Shown: in pieces, positions 32,929-42,052 of the stretch
Position numbering within the stretch: position 1 is the first letter of the stretch
Layout: every line of letters starts with the position of its first letter
Assembly: GCF_005543295.1 (NCBI RefSeq)
Contig: NZ_SRSG01000003.1
Span: 1 to 64,000 of the forward strand
DNA length: 64,000 bases
Source: Halalkalirubrum salinum
GTDB lineage: Archaea; Halobacteriota; Halobacteria; Halobacteriales; Haloferacaceae
Direction of reading: 5' to 3'
Notes under the pieces: model-generated
Told to the model about the DNA's origin: nothing
What the model saw: only the letters and a program-made list of their open reading frames with translations
Databases searched by the model: none
Made by a program: the position numbers and the translations under genes

Positions 32929-33672
32929 TTACCCCGATCGAAATGCCGAGATCGTCTGTTCTTCAACATCGTCCCGCGAAAGCAGCGTCACGACGTCGTA
33001 CGGTTCAATTTCGGTTCCTCCCCGTGGCGTGACGAACGAGTCGCCGCGTTCGATGCTGATTACGAGCGTGTCCTCATCCAGGAGCTCTTCTGTGACTGCC
33101 TCCGCGAGGGTATGACCAACGATCGGTGCGTCTGTCCCCGCAGTGAGCTCGATGATTTCAGAGCCGCCCGAGAGGCTGATGAGGTCGGGAACGCCGGGCG
33201 TTTCGCGGGATTGTGTCGGTCCATACGGGGCAAACGGTATGTGTTGTTCCTCGTGGACGAACGACTGATCGTCGATCGAGAGGCCGATCGCCGACAGTTC
33301 TCTGGCGATCCGTTCGGTATCGCTCACGTCGGTCCCAACAGCCGTGACGTGGAGGTTTTGTGTCCCGCCAGTCAGCGTCTGTACGTGAACAACGCCCGAC
33401 ACCGTTTCGGCCCGTTCGGCCAGCGAACGCGTTTGTTCGACCGGTGCAGTACAGATGTAGACCGATCGGACAAATCCTTCTCCACGGGCGAAGTCAACGG
33501 TCGCTCGAAAGCCGGTGATCACGCCTGCGTCTTCGAGGTTTGCGATCCGGTTTCGGATCGTCCCTGGCGAGACATCCAACGTTTCTGCCATTTCGGGGGC
33601 GGACGTTCCTCGAGCGTCAATCATAAGATCGTATAGAATTCGTCGATCAATCTCGTCGAGCCGGTATCCCAT
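32929..33672 (-). CDS. Lrp/AsnC-type regulator fused to a TrkA_C domain
   Basis: 247 residues. The N-terminal AsnC helix-turn-helix is DEIDRRILYDLMIDARGTSAPEMAE then SPGTIRNRIANLEDAG. A RAM-like ligand domain follows (TRSLAERAETVSGVVHVQTLTGG). The C-terminal domain GSEIIELTAGTDAPIVGHTLAEA to EIEPYDVVTLLSRDD is TrkA_C, the ligand-sensing part of K+ transport regulators. It therefore probably links K+ state or a nucleotide to transcription. It is the first gene of the potassium cluster and reads toward trkH, 284 bases upstream of it. The stop codon abuts the MITE. Confidence 0.85.
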   Translation of the reverse strand: MGYRLDEIDRRILYDLMIDARGTSAPEMAETLDVSPGTIRNRIANLEDAGVITGFRATVDFARGEGFVRSVYICTAPVEQTRSLAERAETVSGVVHVQTLTGGTQNLHVTAVGTDVSDTERIARELSAIGLSIDDQSFVHEEQHIPFAPYGPTQSRETPGVPDLISLSGGSEIIELTAGTDAPIVGHTLAEAVTEELLDEDTLVISIERGDSFVTPRGGTEIEPYDVVTLLSRDDVEEQTISAFRSG

Positions 33673-33751
33673 GGCGGTATCCTTCGACCGAGGGCCTCAT
33701 ACGCGTATCGGACACAACGCGTTTTTGCGCGCTCGGATCGTCTCTTAGCGT

Positions 33752-34243
33752 ATGAGCGAACTCCCCGATCGCGTCCGCCGCGCGTTCCGCGATCACGACT
33801 CGTTCGAACGGTGCGATGATGACACGTACGAATCAACGACCACGGTCTTCGACGGACGCGTCCGCCCGCGCCCCGGCGATGATGGCCAGATCCGCTTCGA
33901 CGTCACCGTCTCCGTCCCGATGTTGAACGAGGTCACCGAAGACCACGTGGCCGACGTGGTCGAAGAGGGCTGGTACGAGACATTCGAACTTCGTGTTGCT
34001 GATCTTTATGGCGTGACGAAAGTCGATCGCGATCTCTCTCCCGAAACCGAGCGCGCCGATCGCGAGGCGATTGTCTCCGTCGAGTTTGCAGATATCAACG
34101 AGCGCCGTGGCGTCGACGATGCGGGTGCAATCATCGACTTCGTTGAGGGGACGTACGTACAGGGTATCATCCCTGGATACGAGTACACCGAACCAGTGAC
34201 TGCGCTCATCTCCCGGGGTCGACGCGCCGCCGGCGCGGAGTGA
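33752..34243 (+). CDS. DUF5813 family protein
   Basis: 163 residues, very acidic, with DGRVRPRPGDDGQIRFDVTV, VSVPMLNEVTEDHVADVVEEGWYETFELRV and VEGTYVQGIIPGYEYTEPVTALIS. The GTYVQG-x-PGYEY end is diagnostic of the haloarchaeal DUF5813 family. Function is unknown. It is divergent from the regulator at 32929 with 79 bases between starts, and faces the small Lrp protein at 34278. CGATCG-rich and core-like. Confidence 0.8.
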   Translation: MSELPDRVRRAFRDHDSFERCDDDTYESTTTVFDGRVRPRPGDDGQIRFDVTVSVPMLNEVTEDHVADVVEEGWYETFELRVADLYGVTKVDRDLSPETERADREAIVSVEFADINERRGVDDAGAIIDFVEGTYVQGIIPGYEYTEPVTALISRGRRAAGAE

Positions 34244-34277
34244 AAAAACCGGGTGCTATTCGGGATAGGCGCGATCG

Positions 34278-34511
34278 CTACCCCATTGCGATGTAGGTTT
34301 GGGTATCCTCGACACCTTCGATACCCAAAATCCCGCTCGCAGCGATGTCTTTGACGTGTGCGGGTGACTCGACCGACAGTTTGACGATGAAATCCACGTC
34401 GCCCGCGACGATGTGTGCGTCAACGACGCCGTCGATCGCCTCAATCGACTCCTTGACACGATCGGCCTCGCCGGTATTCGACTTCACCAACACGTACGCG
34501 GTGACGGCCAT
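34278..34511 (-). CDS. stand-alone Lrp/AsnC ligand-binding (RAM) domain protein
   Basis: 77 residues from the ATG at 34511. It is a single alpha/beta RAM domain: AYVLVKSNTGEADRVKESIE, VVDAHIVAGDVDFIVKLSVE, ILGIEGVEDTQTYIAMG. There is no DNA-binding domain, so it likely forms mixed oligomers with full Lrp regulators or binds an amino acid. Its start is one base after the TGA of the TrkA-like gene (34513-34515), so they are coupled. It is a paralogue of the gene at 35313-35546 on the other side of that gene. Confidence 0.85.
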   Translation of the reverse strand: MAVTAYVLVKSNTGEADRVKESIEAIDGVVDAHIVAGDVDFIVKLSVESPAHVKDIAASGILGIEGVEDTQTYIAMG

Positions 34512-34512
34512 C

Positions 34513-35199
34513 TCAGGCACCTCCGGCCGCCGCAATGGGTTCGGTGGTCCCGACGAGCAGCTGCCGAACCTCGTCTAAGACGTCGAAATCGGCGATAACG
34601 GCGACGCGATCGCCTGCCTCCAGTGAATCGTCCTGAAGGGGAATCCCGAGCGGTTCGTCGGCCTTGCCGAATGCGAGGACCCGCGAATCCGACGGCAGCG
34701 CGACCTCGCTGAGGGAGTATCCTCGCATGGGCGACTCTTCTGTCACGGTAACGAGGATAATCTGAATGTTCTGGGCCACATCGGCGATCGCCCTGATCGA
34801 CCCGCCGAGCAGGGCGTTTTTCGCCCCAATCGCGCCCAGTCGCTCGGGATAGACAATCTCGTCAACCTCGGTCGCGTACTGCTGGTAGATTTCCTCGCGG
34901 TAGTCCTCGTCGATCCGCATTACGGTCCAACAGCCGTGGTGTTTCGCGATGAGACACGCCGCGAAGTTGGCGTTTAGATCGCCGGTTAACGCCCCAACAG
35001 CGTCAGCTTCATCAACGCCGGCTTCGGTGAGGACATCCTCACGGGAGCCGTCGCCTTCGATTACCCGAAAGCCCGCTGACGACGCATGATTGGCTTTCGT
35101 GGCGTCTCGCTCGACGATCGTCACCTCGTGTCCCTCCTCTGTCAGCACCCGGGCCGTTCTGAGCCCGACCCGTCCGCCACCAATAACGATAAATCGCAT
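34513..35199 (-). CDS. single-repeat TrkA-like nucleotide-binding protein
   Basis: 228 residues from the ATG at 35199 (FIVIGGGRVGLRTARVLTEE). The Rossmann loop GGGRVG and the acidic ribose-binding VTIVERDATKA are intact, followed by TrkA_C (GYSLSEVALPSDSRVLAFGKAD, AGDRVAVIADFDVLDEV). It is half the length of TrkA at 29560 and carries only one repeat, so it probably dimerises or tetramerises on a K+ transporter. It is encoded with a stand-alone RAM protein downstream, suggesting joint amino-acid and nucleotide sensing. Confidence 0.85.
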   Translation of the reverse strand: MRFIVIGGGRVGLRTARVLTEEGHEVTIVERDATKANHASSAGFRVIEGDGSREDVLTEAGVDEADAVGALTGDLNANFAACLIAKHHGCWTVMRIDEDYREEIYQQYATEVDEIVYPERLGAIGAKNALLGGSIRAIADVAQNIQIILVTVTEESPMRGYSLSEVALPSDSRVLAFGKADEPLGIPLQDDSLEAGDRVAVIADFDVLDEVRQLLVGTTEPIAAAGGA

Positions 35200-35312
35200 G
35201 TGGTATGCTATTGTCACGCAAGGGAATAACTGTATCCCTGTGGTGTCCCAATTGATCACCTGTCGTCATAGCCGTCAGAACGCTTTTCTCGAATGGTGTG
35301 GTAGTAGGTCAC

Positions 35313-35546
35313 ATGGTTTATGCCTACATCTTCGTCAAAACCCAAACGGGCTCCTCGACCGAATTGGTCGATAAAATTCGCGGTCTCGATCTTGTCGCGG
35401 AGGCACACGTTGTCGCGGGCGAGTTCGACATCATTGCGGAGGTTGAAACGACGGACGTCCACGAGGTGTTACAAACGGCCGCCAGCGAGATTCAGTCGCT
35501 TTCGGGCGTCGCCGACACGAAGACGTACATTTCGCTTGAGGCGTGA
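35313..35546 (+). CDS. second stand-alone Lrp/AsnC ligand-binding (RAM) domain protein
   Basis: 77 residues from the ATG at 35313 (MVYAYIFVKTQTGSS). It is a paralogue of the protein at 34278-34511, sharing VVAGEFDIIAEVET and VADTKTYISL in the same positions. The in-frame ATG at 35298 is a weaker start. The two RAM genes flank the single-repeat TrkA gene, one on each strand. Transcription runs away from the TrkA gene, so each may have its own promoter. Confidence 0.85.
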   Translation: MVYAYIFVKTQTGSSTELVDKIRGLDLVAEAHVVAGEFDIIAEVETTDVHEVLQTAASEIQSLSGVADTKTYISLEA

Positions 35547-35590
35547 TCGGGACCGTCGAGAACCCACTCGCAACCACACCCGATCGCGGC

Positions 35591-36613
35591 TCAGCCGCTG
35601 TGGTCAGTTCGGAACTCCCGCTCGCTCCGATCGACGGCCATCGTCGGGCTCGCGTAGGCATGGGTAAACAGTTCGGAGGGATTCGGCTCGGGCAACGATT
35701 CGACTGTCTGGACCGCTGCTGAGAGCTCTGCGTCGGCTGCCTCGTCGATGTCGTCGATCGTCGCCGTCGAAAGCACACCGCCCTCGAGGAGGTACTCACG
35801 GTACCGATCGAGCGGATCGCGGGTCCGCCACGCCGGCAGATCGGACTCGTCGTCGCGATATCGGGAGGGGTCGTCGGCGGTTGTATGTGCGCCCTGTCTG
35901 TACGTCAGTGCCTCGACCAGCACCGCGGTCCCGGCTTTTGCGTCTGCGATCGCCGACTCGACGGTCTCTCGAACCGCGAGCGGGTCGTTGCCGTCCACCT
36001 GCACGGCCTCGATTCCGTAGGCGTCGGCCTTCGCGGCGATCGACGCTGCAGCAGTCTGGCGCGCCGTCGGGTGTGAGATCGCCCAACCGTTGTTTTCACA
36101 GAAGAACACGACCGGCGCGTCGAAGACGCCCGCGAAGTTGAGCCCTTCGTGGAAATCTCCCTCGCTCGTGGCTCCATCGCCGAAGCAGACGACCATTGCT
36201 TCCTCATTGCCGCGGTAGTCTCTGGCCATCGCCGCACCCGTCGCGTGCGGAATCTGCGTCGCGATCGGGACCGCCTGCGGGAAGATCGGAATCTCGTGTT
36301 CGGAGGTATACTCCGGCATCCCTCGCCGGAATGCCAAGATGTCGCTCATCGGGACGCCGCGGGCGATCTGTACCGCGTTCGATCGATACGTCGGAAACAG
36401 CCAATCGTCCGTGCTCATCGCGTGGGCGGCCCCGACTTGTGCGGCTTCCTGGCCACGGAACGGCGGGTAGCCGCTCATCCAGCCGCGGCGCTGCAGCGCG
36501 ATCGCGCGATCGTCGAACCGGCGGGTCCGAACCATATCCCGATAGAGTTCGATCGCCGCTGCCTCGCTGTAGGGCCCGGTGTCGAAGGCCCCCTCCCGAA
36601 TGACGCTGTGCAT
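35591..36613 (-). CDS. 2-oxo acid dehydrogenase E1 component, alpha subunit (TPP enzyme)
   Basis: 340 residues. The thiamine pyrophosphate site is VVCFGDGATSEGDFHEGLNFA ... FFCENNGWAIS (GDG then NN). The substrate and phosphorylation-loop region has YRQGAHTTADDPSRYRD. The N-terminus has RTRRFDDRAIALQRRGWMSGYPPFRGQEAAQ. The family decarboxylates pyruvate or branched-chain 2-oxo acids with an E1-beta subunit, E2 and E3. None of those partners lies in the window, so this is an orphan alpha subunit. Which acid it uses cannot be read. It converges on the small RAM gene. Confidence 0.85.
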   Translation of the reverse strand: MHSVIREGAFDTGPYSEAAAIELYRDMVRTRRFDDRAIALQRRGWMSGYPPFRGQEAAQVGAAHAMSTDDWLFPTYRSNAVQIARGVPMSDILAFRRGMPEYTSEHEIPIFPQAVPIATQIPHATGAAMARDYRGNEEAMVVCFGDGATSEGDFHEGLNFAGVFDAPVVFFCENNGWAISHPTARQTAAASIAAKADAYGIEAVQVDGNDPLAVRETVESAIADAKAGTAVLVEALTYRQGAHTTADDPSRYRDDESDLPAWRTRDPLDRYREYLLEGGVLSTATIDDIDEAADAELSAAVQTVESLPEPNPSELFTHAYASPTMAVDRSEREFRTDHSG

Positions 36614-36707
36614 GTCCGATCATCAGCCACTGGTAAAATAAGTGATTCGTCGCGAGCGGCTGCTCTCACAACGACACCAACAAGAGCACCCACGCCCTAC
36701 AACGTGT

Positions 36708-37025
36708 ATGGCTTCTGTGATCGGTGTCGTGCTCTTCGTCTTCGTGTTAGTCGTCCACACGTTCCTTTCGGCCATCATGACCCGGTTCTTCCGCATTCGC
36801 CTCGAGACCACCGGCGGCTGGCTATTTTTCACCGCGTTTTTCATCCCAGTCGTTCTCTTCATTTCGACGCTGTTTTTCACCGGCGTCCTCGGAATCGGGA
36901 TCGATCTTGGGAGTTCGACTGTCGCGTTGGGTGTGATGATCGGCCTGCCGCTCGCGATCGGATTCACGATCGACGTGTTGTACATTCCGGCTCCCGAAAA
37001 CGTCGATCTGCCGGAACCGCGGTAG
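36708..37025 (+). CDS. small membrane protein, DUF7991-like
   Basis: 105 residues from the ATG at 36708. Three hydrophobic helices (SVIGVVLFVFVLVVHTFLSA, FFTAFFIPVVLFISTLFF, VALGVMIGLPLAIGFTIDVLY) and the end YIPAPENVDLPEP match my memory of the haloarchaeal DUF7991 group. Function is unknown. It lies divergent from the E1-alpha gene and converges on thymidylate kinase with 16 bases between stops. Confidence 0.7.
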   Translation: MASVIGVVLFVFVLVVHTFLSAIMTRFFRIRLETTGGWLFFTAFFIPVVLFISTLFFTGVLGIGIDLGSSTVALGVMIGLPLAIGFTIDVLYIPAPENVDLPEPR

Positions 37026-37041
37026 TTTTACCATCGAGCAC

Positions 37042-37632
37042 TCAGTGTTCTGCGCGAAATCGCTTGATCGATGCCTCGACGTGGTCGATCACCGTCTCGG
37101 GTGGCTTGGTGGCGTCAATCCGGACGAAGCGTCCCGGTTCGGCCCTAATCAATCGTTCGTAGTTTTCTTGTACTGCCGTGAGATGCGACACCTGCTCGTA
37201 TTTATTTGTTGAGCCGCTGCGAGCCGCGGCGAGTTCGGGATCGATGTCGAGATACAGCGTCAGATCTGGCGTGCGGCTAAATGCCTCGTGGATCCCTTTG
37301 ATGTACTCCATCGGGCGGACGAGGTCGGTCTCTGTGAGCGCCGCGCCCTGGTAGGCATATCGTGAGTCTGAATATCGGTCGGAAATCACGAGTTCGTCGG
37401 CTGCAAGCGCTGGCCGAATTACCCGCGAGAGGTGATCGGCGTGATCGGCGGTGAACAGAAACAGGCCTGCGAGCGGATCCGCCTCGTCGTCGTCGATCGA
37501 TCGCTGGACGGCCTCTCCGTACCACGAATTAGTCGGTTCGCGGGTAAAGACCGCCTCGGGATACGTGGCGTGTAGCGCCTCCCAGACGGTCGTCTTTCCA
37601 CTCCCGTCGAGGCCTTCGAGCGTGATGAGCAT
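37042..37632 (-). CDS. tmk: thymidylate kinase
   Basis: 196 residues from the ATG at 37632. The P-loop is [16 protein letters not shown], the DR-type motif [15 protein letters not shown] and the lid [30 protein letters not shown] is the substrate loop. It phosphorylates dTMP to dTDP. The frame stays open upstream to a GTG at 37749, which would add 39 residues ([18 protein letters not shown] and on). That extension is atypical for Tmk, so I use 37632, but the longer form cannot be excluded. Confidence 0.9.
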   Translation of the reverse strand: MLITLEGLDGSGKTTVWEALHATYPEAVFTREPTNSWYGEAVQRSIDDDEADPLAGLFLFTADHADHLSRVIRPALAADELVISDRYSDSRYAYQGAALTETDLVRPMEYIKGIHEAFSRTPDLTLYLDIDPELAAARSGSTNKYEQVSHLTAVQENYERLIRAEPGRFVRIDATKPPETVIDHVEASIKRFRAEH

Positions 37633-37794
37633 GGACGAGGTGAGCCGCCCGCTCTCAAAGAACCCTGCGATCGGTCCGGCGAGGCTCCCACGCGTTCTGA
37701 GAGCCGCTTCGATCACGGTACTCTCTGTCGGTGTTTGTGTCGCACTCACCGTCGCGTACGGTACTTTTAGGTTTCTACCCCTCGAATAAGCGGT

Positions 37795-38694
37795 ATGAAG
37801 ATCATAGTTGCTGGCGGCAGCGGATTCATTGGCACACATCTCAGCCGCGAACTGCTCGATCGTGGGCACGACGTGACGGTTTTGTCACGATCCCCAGACG
37901 AAGATGACCTCCCCGAGGGCGTCTCCACGGCGACCGGTGACGTCTCTGCGTACGATTCGATCGAGTCGGCCGTTGCGGGCCACGATGCGGTTGTCAACCT
38001 TGTCGCGTTGTCACCGCTTTTCGAACCCGAGGGCGGCAACGAGATGCACGACGAGGTCCACCGCCACGGCACCGAAAACCTCGTCAACGCGGCCGAAGCC
38101 GGCGGTGTTTCGCGGTTCGTCCAGCTGAGCGCCCTCGGTGCGGATCCAAACGGTGACACCGCCTACATCCGAGCGAAGGGTCGTGCCGAGGACCACGTCA
38201 CCGAGAGCGATCTTGAGTGGGTTATCTTCCGGCCGTCGGTCGTCTTTGGTGAGGGCGGTGAATTTGTCTACTTCACCAAACGGCTCAAAAAGATGTTCGC
38301 GCCTGGTGTGCCGATATATCCCCTGCCCGGCGGCGGCAAGACTCGATTCCAGCCGATCTGGGTCGGCGATCTCGTTCCACTGCTCGCAGATTCGATCGAC
38401 GAAGACGAACACGTCGGCCAGACCTACGAGATCGGCGGTCCCGAGACGCTGACGCTGCGAGAGATCACCGAACTCGTCTACGATGCCGAAGGCAAATCGA
38501 TCTCCATTGTCCCACTCCCGATGGCGATGGCCGGAATCGGGCTCTCAGTACTCGGTGCTGTTCCGGGATTCCCGATGGGCAAAGACCAGTACCGATCGTT
38601 ACGCTTCGACAACACAACTGCCGACAACGACGTCAGCGCGTTCGACGTCGATCCAGGGGAACTAACGCGGTTTTCTACCTATCTCCAGGGGTAA
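37795..38694 (+). CDS. NAD(P)-binding epimerase-like protein (complex I NDUFA9-like)
   Basis: 299 residues. The Rossmann start is [19 protein letters not shown], with [32 protein letters not shown] and [16 protein letters not shown]. The classic catalytic Tyr-x3-Lys is seen as YIRAK. The C-terminal [19 protein letters not shown] matches the NDUFA9-type atypical SDR group. Haloarchaeal members are thought to act on isoprenoid or quinone-related substrates, or have lost catalysis. It is divergent from tmk with 162 bases between starts. Confidence 0.8.
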   Translation: MKIIVAGGSGFIGTHLSRELLDRGHDVTVLSRSPDEDDLPEGVSTATGDVSAYDSIESAVAGHDAVVNLVALSPLFEPEGGNEMHDEVHRHGTENLVNAAEAGGVSRFVQLSALGADPNGDTAYIRAKGRAEDHVTESDLEWVIFRPSVVFGEGGEFVYFTKRLKKMFAPGVPIYPLPGGGKTRFQPIWVGDLVPLLADSIDEDEHVGQTYEIGGPETLTLREITELVYDAEGKSISIVPLPMAMAGIGLSVLGAVPGFPMGKDQYRSLRFDNTTADNDVSAFDVDPGELTRFSTYLQG

Positions 38695-38878
38695 TGGACG
38701 CCCAGCACTAGGCGCTCACCGCTCGGCGACTTATACGATGCCAACCACGCAAATCACGTGATTGCGGTCCCGTTTAGGCGATCGTTTAACTGGCCGGTTA
38801 TCAGGGTCGATACGGTGATCACAAGGTTTATACCCGTTTTCCTATTGTCTACTTTTTAATGACAAGGGGACGGTACAC

Positions 38879-40057
38879 ATGAAACTGGCAATGATCGGGT
38901 TCGGCCAGGCGGGCGGCAAGATCGTCGACAAGTTTGTCGAATACGACAGGCGGACGGGATCAGAGATCGTCCGTGCGGCGGTTGCGGTTAATTCCGCGAA
39001 GGCTGACCTGATGGGCATCACAAACATCCCAAAAGACCAGCGCGTACTCATCGGTCAATCGCGTGTCAAGGGTCACGGCGTCGGCGCGGACAACGAACTC
39101 GGCGCAGAGGTTGCCGAAGAGGACATCGACGAGATCCAGGGTGCAATTGACGGAATTCCGGTCCACGAGGTTGACGCGTTCCTCGTCGTCGCGGGGCTCG
39201 GCGGCGGCACCGGTTCTGGCGGCGCACCGGTGCTCGCAAAGCACCTCCAGCGGATCTACACCGAACCGGTGTACGGCCTTGGGGTACTGCCTGGTAGCGA
39301 CGAAGGCGGAATCTACACGCTGAACGCGGCGCGATCGTTCCAGACGTTCGTCCGCGAGGTCGACAACCTGCTCGTCTTTGACAACGATGCCTGGCGGAAG
39401 ACCGGCGAGTCGGTCCAGGGCGGCTACGACGAGATCAACGAAGAAATCGTCAAGCGATTTGGCATTCTCTTCGGCGCAGGTGAGGTCCAAGCCGGTCAGG
39501 AAGTAGCTGAAAGCATTGTGGACTCCTCTGAGATCATCAATACGCTTTCTGGTGGTGGTGTCTCGACAGTCGGGTACGCCGAAGAGGAAGTCGAAGAACG
39601 GAACTCCGGCGGACTGCTCTCACGGCTCCGCGGTGACAATACCACGGACGATCTTGACACGGCCCACACCACGAATCGCATCACAAGCCTCGTTCGCAAA
39701 GCGGCGCTTGGACGGCTTACGCTTCCGTGTGAGATTGATGGTGCCGAGCGAGCACTGCTCGTGATGGCTGGTCCCTCCGAGTATCTCAACCGGAAGGGCA
39801 TCGAGCGCGGCCGCAAGTGGATCGAAGAGCAGACCGGCAGCATGGAGGTCCGCGGCGGTGACTACCCGCTCAAGGGTCGCGGCTTCGTCGCGAGTGTCAT
39901 CCTGCTTTCGGGCGTTACGAACGTCCCACGGATCAAGGAACTCCAACAGGTCGCGATCGAGGCACAAGATAACCTCGAAGAGATCCGTGCGGAAAGCACC
40001 GAAAACCTCGACAGTCTCGTCAACGACGGCGAAGACGAACTCGAGTCATTGTTTTAA
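38879..40057 (+). CDS. cetZ: CetZ tubulin-like cell-shape protein
   Basis: 392 residues. The T1 loop is KLAMIGFGQAGGKIVDKF, the tubulin signature AGLGGGTGSGGAPVLAKH, and the nucleotide/T7-like region DNDAWRKTGESVQGGYDEINEEI. A C-terminal acidic helix (QDNLEEIRAESTENLDSLV) follows. CetZ proteins polymerise with GTP under the membrane and control cell shape in haloarchaea; they are separate from FtsZ1/2. The leader region from 38830 is T-rich (TACTTTTTAATGACAAGG), a likely promoter. It is followed closely by cofC on the same strand. Confidence 0.95.
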   Translation: MKLAMIGFGQAGGKIVDKFVEYDRRTGSEIVRAAVAVNSAKADLMGITNIPKDQRVLIGQSRVKGHGVGADNELGAEVAEEDIDEIQGAIDGIPVHEVDAFLVVAGLGGGTGSGGAPVLAKHLQRIYTEPVYGLGVLPGSDEGGIYTLNAARSFQTFVREVDNLLVFDNDAWRKTGESVQGGYDEINEEIVKRFGILFGAGEVQAGQEVAESIVDSSEIINTLSGGGVSTVGYAEEEVEERNSGGLLSRLRGDNTTDDLDTAHTTNRITSLVRKAALGRLTLPCEIDGAERALLVMAGPSEYLNRKGIERGRKWIEEQTGSMEVRGGDYPLKGRGFVASVILLSGVTNVPRIKELQQVAIEAQDNLEEIRAESTENLDSLVNDGEDELESLF

Positions 40058-40119
40058 CGGTCTGGTCGCTGCGCCCTGCGATCGGATTGGTTTTTCCCCT
40101 TGAAAACGTATTCCGTGCG

Positions 40120-40737
40120 ATGAGAGTCATCGTTCCGTTCGACGCGACCGATCCGAAGACTCGGCTCGCACGGGTGCTTTCCGCACAGGAGCGCCGAGCG
40201 TTCGCCGACGCGATGCTCTCAGACGTGCTCGCGGCAATCGATCGAGCCGGCCACGACGCCCACGTGATCACAACAGCCAAAGTAGACGTTCCCGTCCCAA
40301 CGACCGTCGACCCTCAGCCGTTGTCGACGGCGGTGAACGACGTGCTCGTGGGGGCAGAGCGGCCGGTCGCGATCGTGATGGCAGATCTCCCGTTGGTGAC
40401 TCCCCGCACGCTGTCGCGACTGTTCGACACCGACGGCGATCTCGTGCTCGCACCGGGACTCGGCGGCGGGACGAACGCGCTCGTGATCCGCACCCCGGCG
40501 TTCCACGTTGACTATCATGGTGCATCCTGTCGAAAACACCGTGAGATCGCCGATCGGCTTGGCTTATCAGTCGCAGAATGTGATTCGCGGCGATTGGCGA
40601 CTGACATTGACGAGCCTGCAGACCTCCGCGAGGTGTTACTCCACACAGACGGCCGTGCAGCGCGCTGGCTCCGCGACCGAGACTTTTCGATCGCCGTCGC
40701 CTCAGGACGGATTTCGGTCGATCGCAAACTCGAGTAG
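40120..40737 (+). CDS. cofC: 2-phospho-L-lactate guanylyltransferase
   Basis: 205 residues from the ATG at 40120. It is a GT-A/nucleotidyltransferase fold: MRVIVPFDATDPKTRLARVLS, VAIVMADLPLVTPRTLSRLF, LVLAPGLGGGTNALVIR. CofC activates 2-phospholactate or phosphoenolpyruvate with GTP, the first dedicated step in building the coenzyme F420 side chain. It lies 62 bases after cetZ and 66 bases ahead of cofG on the same strand, so cofC and cofG likely form one unit. Confidence 0.9.
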   Translation: MRVIVPFDATDPKTRLARVLSAQERRAFADAMLSDVLAAIDRAGHDAHVITTAKVDVPVPTTVDPQPLSTAVNDVLVGAERPVAIVMADLPLVTPRTLSRLFDTDGDLVLAPGLGGGTNALVIRTPAFHVDYHGASCRKHREIADRLGLSVAECDSRRLATDIDEPADLREVLLHTDGRAARWLRDRDFSIAVASGRISVDRKLE

Positions 40738-40803
40738 TCGCCGACTGTGGTCGATTTCGCGGGGATTCCGACGTTTTTTACGCTCAGATCGCAAGCCAAC
40801 TGT

Positions 40804-41952
40804 ATGGTGTCGTTCGAGAGCGTGGGGATCGAGATTCCTGAGCCAGCCGTCGATCGGCTCCTCACAGTCCGTCCCGCGGATGTCGCGGCTGCCCCCGCGT
40901 TGACGTTCGCACGGAATGTCTTCTTGCCACTGACGACGGCGTGTCGATACACCTGTACGTACTGCACGTTCTACGACGTTCCCGGCGAGGCGACGCTGTT
41001 ATCGCCCGAGGAGATCAGAGAAACCGTTCGGCTTGGCGCGGACGCCGGCTGTACAGAGGCACTGTTTACGTTTGGAGACAAACCCGACGATCGCTACACC
41101 GACATTCACACCCAACTGTCGGAACTTGGTCACGAGTCGATCATCGACTACCTCTATCGGGCCTGCGAGATCGCACTCGAGGAGGGATTGCTCCCACACT
41201 CGAACCCCGGTGACGTGACTGAATCCGAATTCCGCCGGCTGAAGGGGGTCAACGCCTCGATGGGTGTCATGCTGGAGACGACCGCCGACGTGGACGCACA
41301 CTCGGGCACCCGCCGCAAAGAGCCTGCCCAGCGGCTCCGGACGATCGAGGCCGCCGGGGAGGCTGGCATGCCGTTCACCACCGGCATCCTTGTCGGGATC
41401 GGGGAGTCCTGGCGCGACCGTGCTGAGAGCCTGCTCGCGATCGCCGCGCTGGCCGAGCGCTACGACCACATCCAGGAAGTGATCGTCCAGAACGTGGTGC
41501 CAAACGACAGGTCAGACTTCGATCGGCCATCTGTCGGGACCATGCGACGCGTTGTTGCGATGGCGCGGACAGCGCTGCCTGACTCGGTGTCGGTGCAGGT
41601 CCCCCCGAACCTCTCGCCGACCGAGCAGCTTCTGGACTGTGGGGTTGACGACCTCGGCGGCGTCTCGCCGGTGACAGACGACTATATCAATCCTGCGTAC
41701 GCGTGGCCGGCGCTTTCTGAGCTTCGATCGCTCGCGGAGACGGCCGGTGTGCCACTGTACGAACGCTTGCCGGTGTACGACCGGTATCTGCCCGCTGTCC
41801 ACCGTCGATCCGCGGTCACGCCAGCGGAACCGACCACATCGGGGTGGCTTTCCGATCGGATCACTGCAGCACTTTCGGCGTCGGACATCCATGGACAGCG
41901 GTACCGCGGTGTTGCCGATCGCGACGGGCCGCTCTCGATAGCACCGCGTTGA
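40804..41952 (+). CDS. cofG: FO synthase subunit 1, radical SAM
   Basis: 382 residues from the ATG at 40804. The radical SAM motif is CRYTCTYCTF (C-x3-C-x2-C). GTRRKEPAQRLRTIEAAGEAG and GESWRDRAESLLAIAAL are family landmarks, as is NLSPTEQLLDCGVDDLGGVSP. CofG and CofH make the deazaflavin FO, the chromophore of F420, from tyrosine and a ribityl-aminouracil. It is next to cofC; the partner CofH is 2 kb away on the other strand. Confidence 0.95.
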   Translation: MVSFESVGIEIPEPAVDRLLTVRPADVAAAPALTFARNVFLPLTTACRYTCTYCTFYDVPGEATLLSPEEIRETVRLGADAGCTEALFTFGDKPDDRYTDIHTQLSELGHESIIDYLYRACEIALEEGLLPHSNPGDVTESEFRRLKGVNASMGVMLETTADVDAHSGTRRKEPAQRLRTIEAAGEAGMPFTTGILVGIGESWRDRAESLLAIAALAERYDHIQEVIVQNVVPNDRSDFDRPSVGTMRRVVAMARTALPDSVSVQVPPNLSPTEQLLDCGVDDLGGVSPVTDDYINPAYAWPALSELRSLAETAGVPLYERLPVYDRYLPAVHRRSAVTPAEPTTSGWLSDRITAALSASDIHGQRYRGVADRDGPLSIAPR

Positions 41953-42052
41953 TCCATCCTGCCAGCAGCATCGGCTCCGAACCAGCGATTCGATAATCCT
42001 GCTGCTGTCGGCAGATTTTTACTATTCTTTCAACATATACTGATCGGTATCC

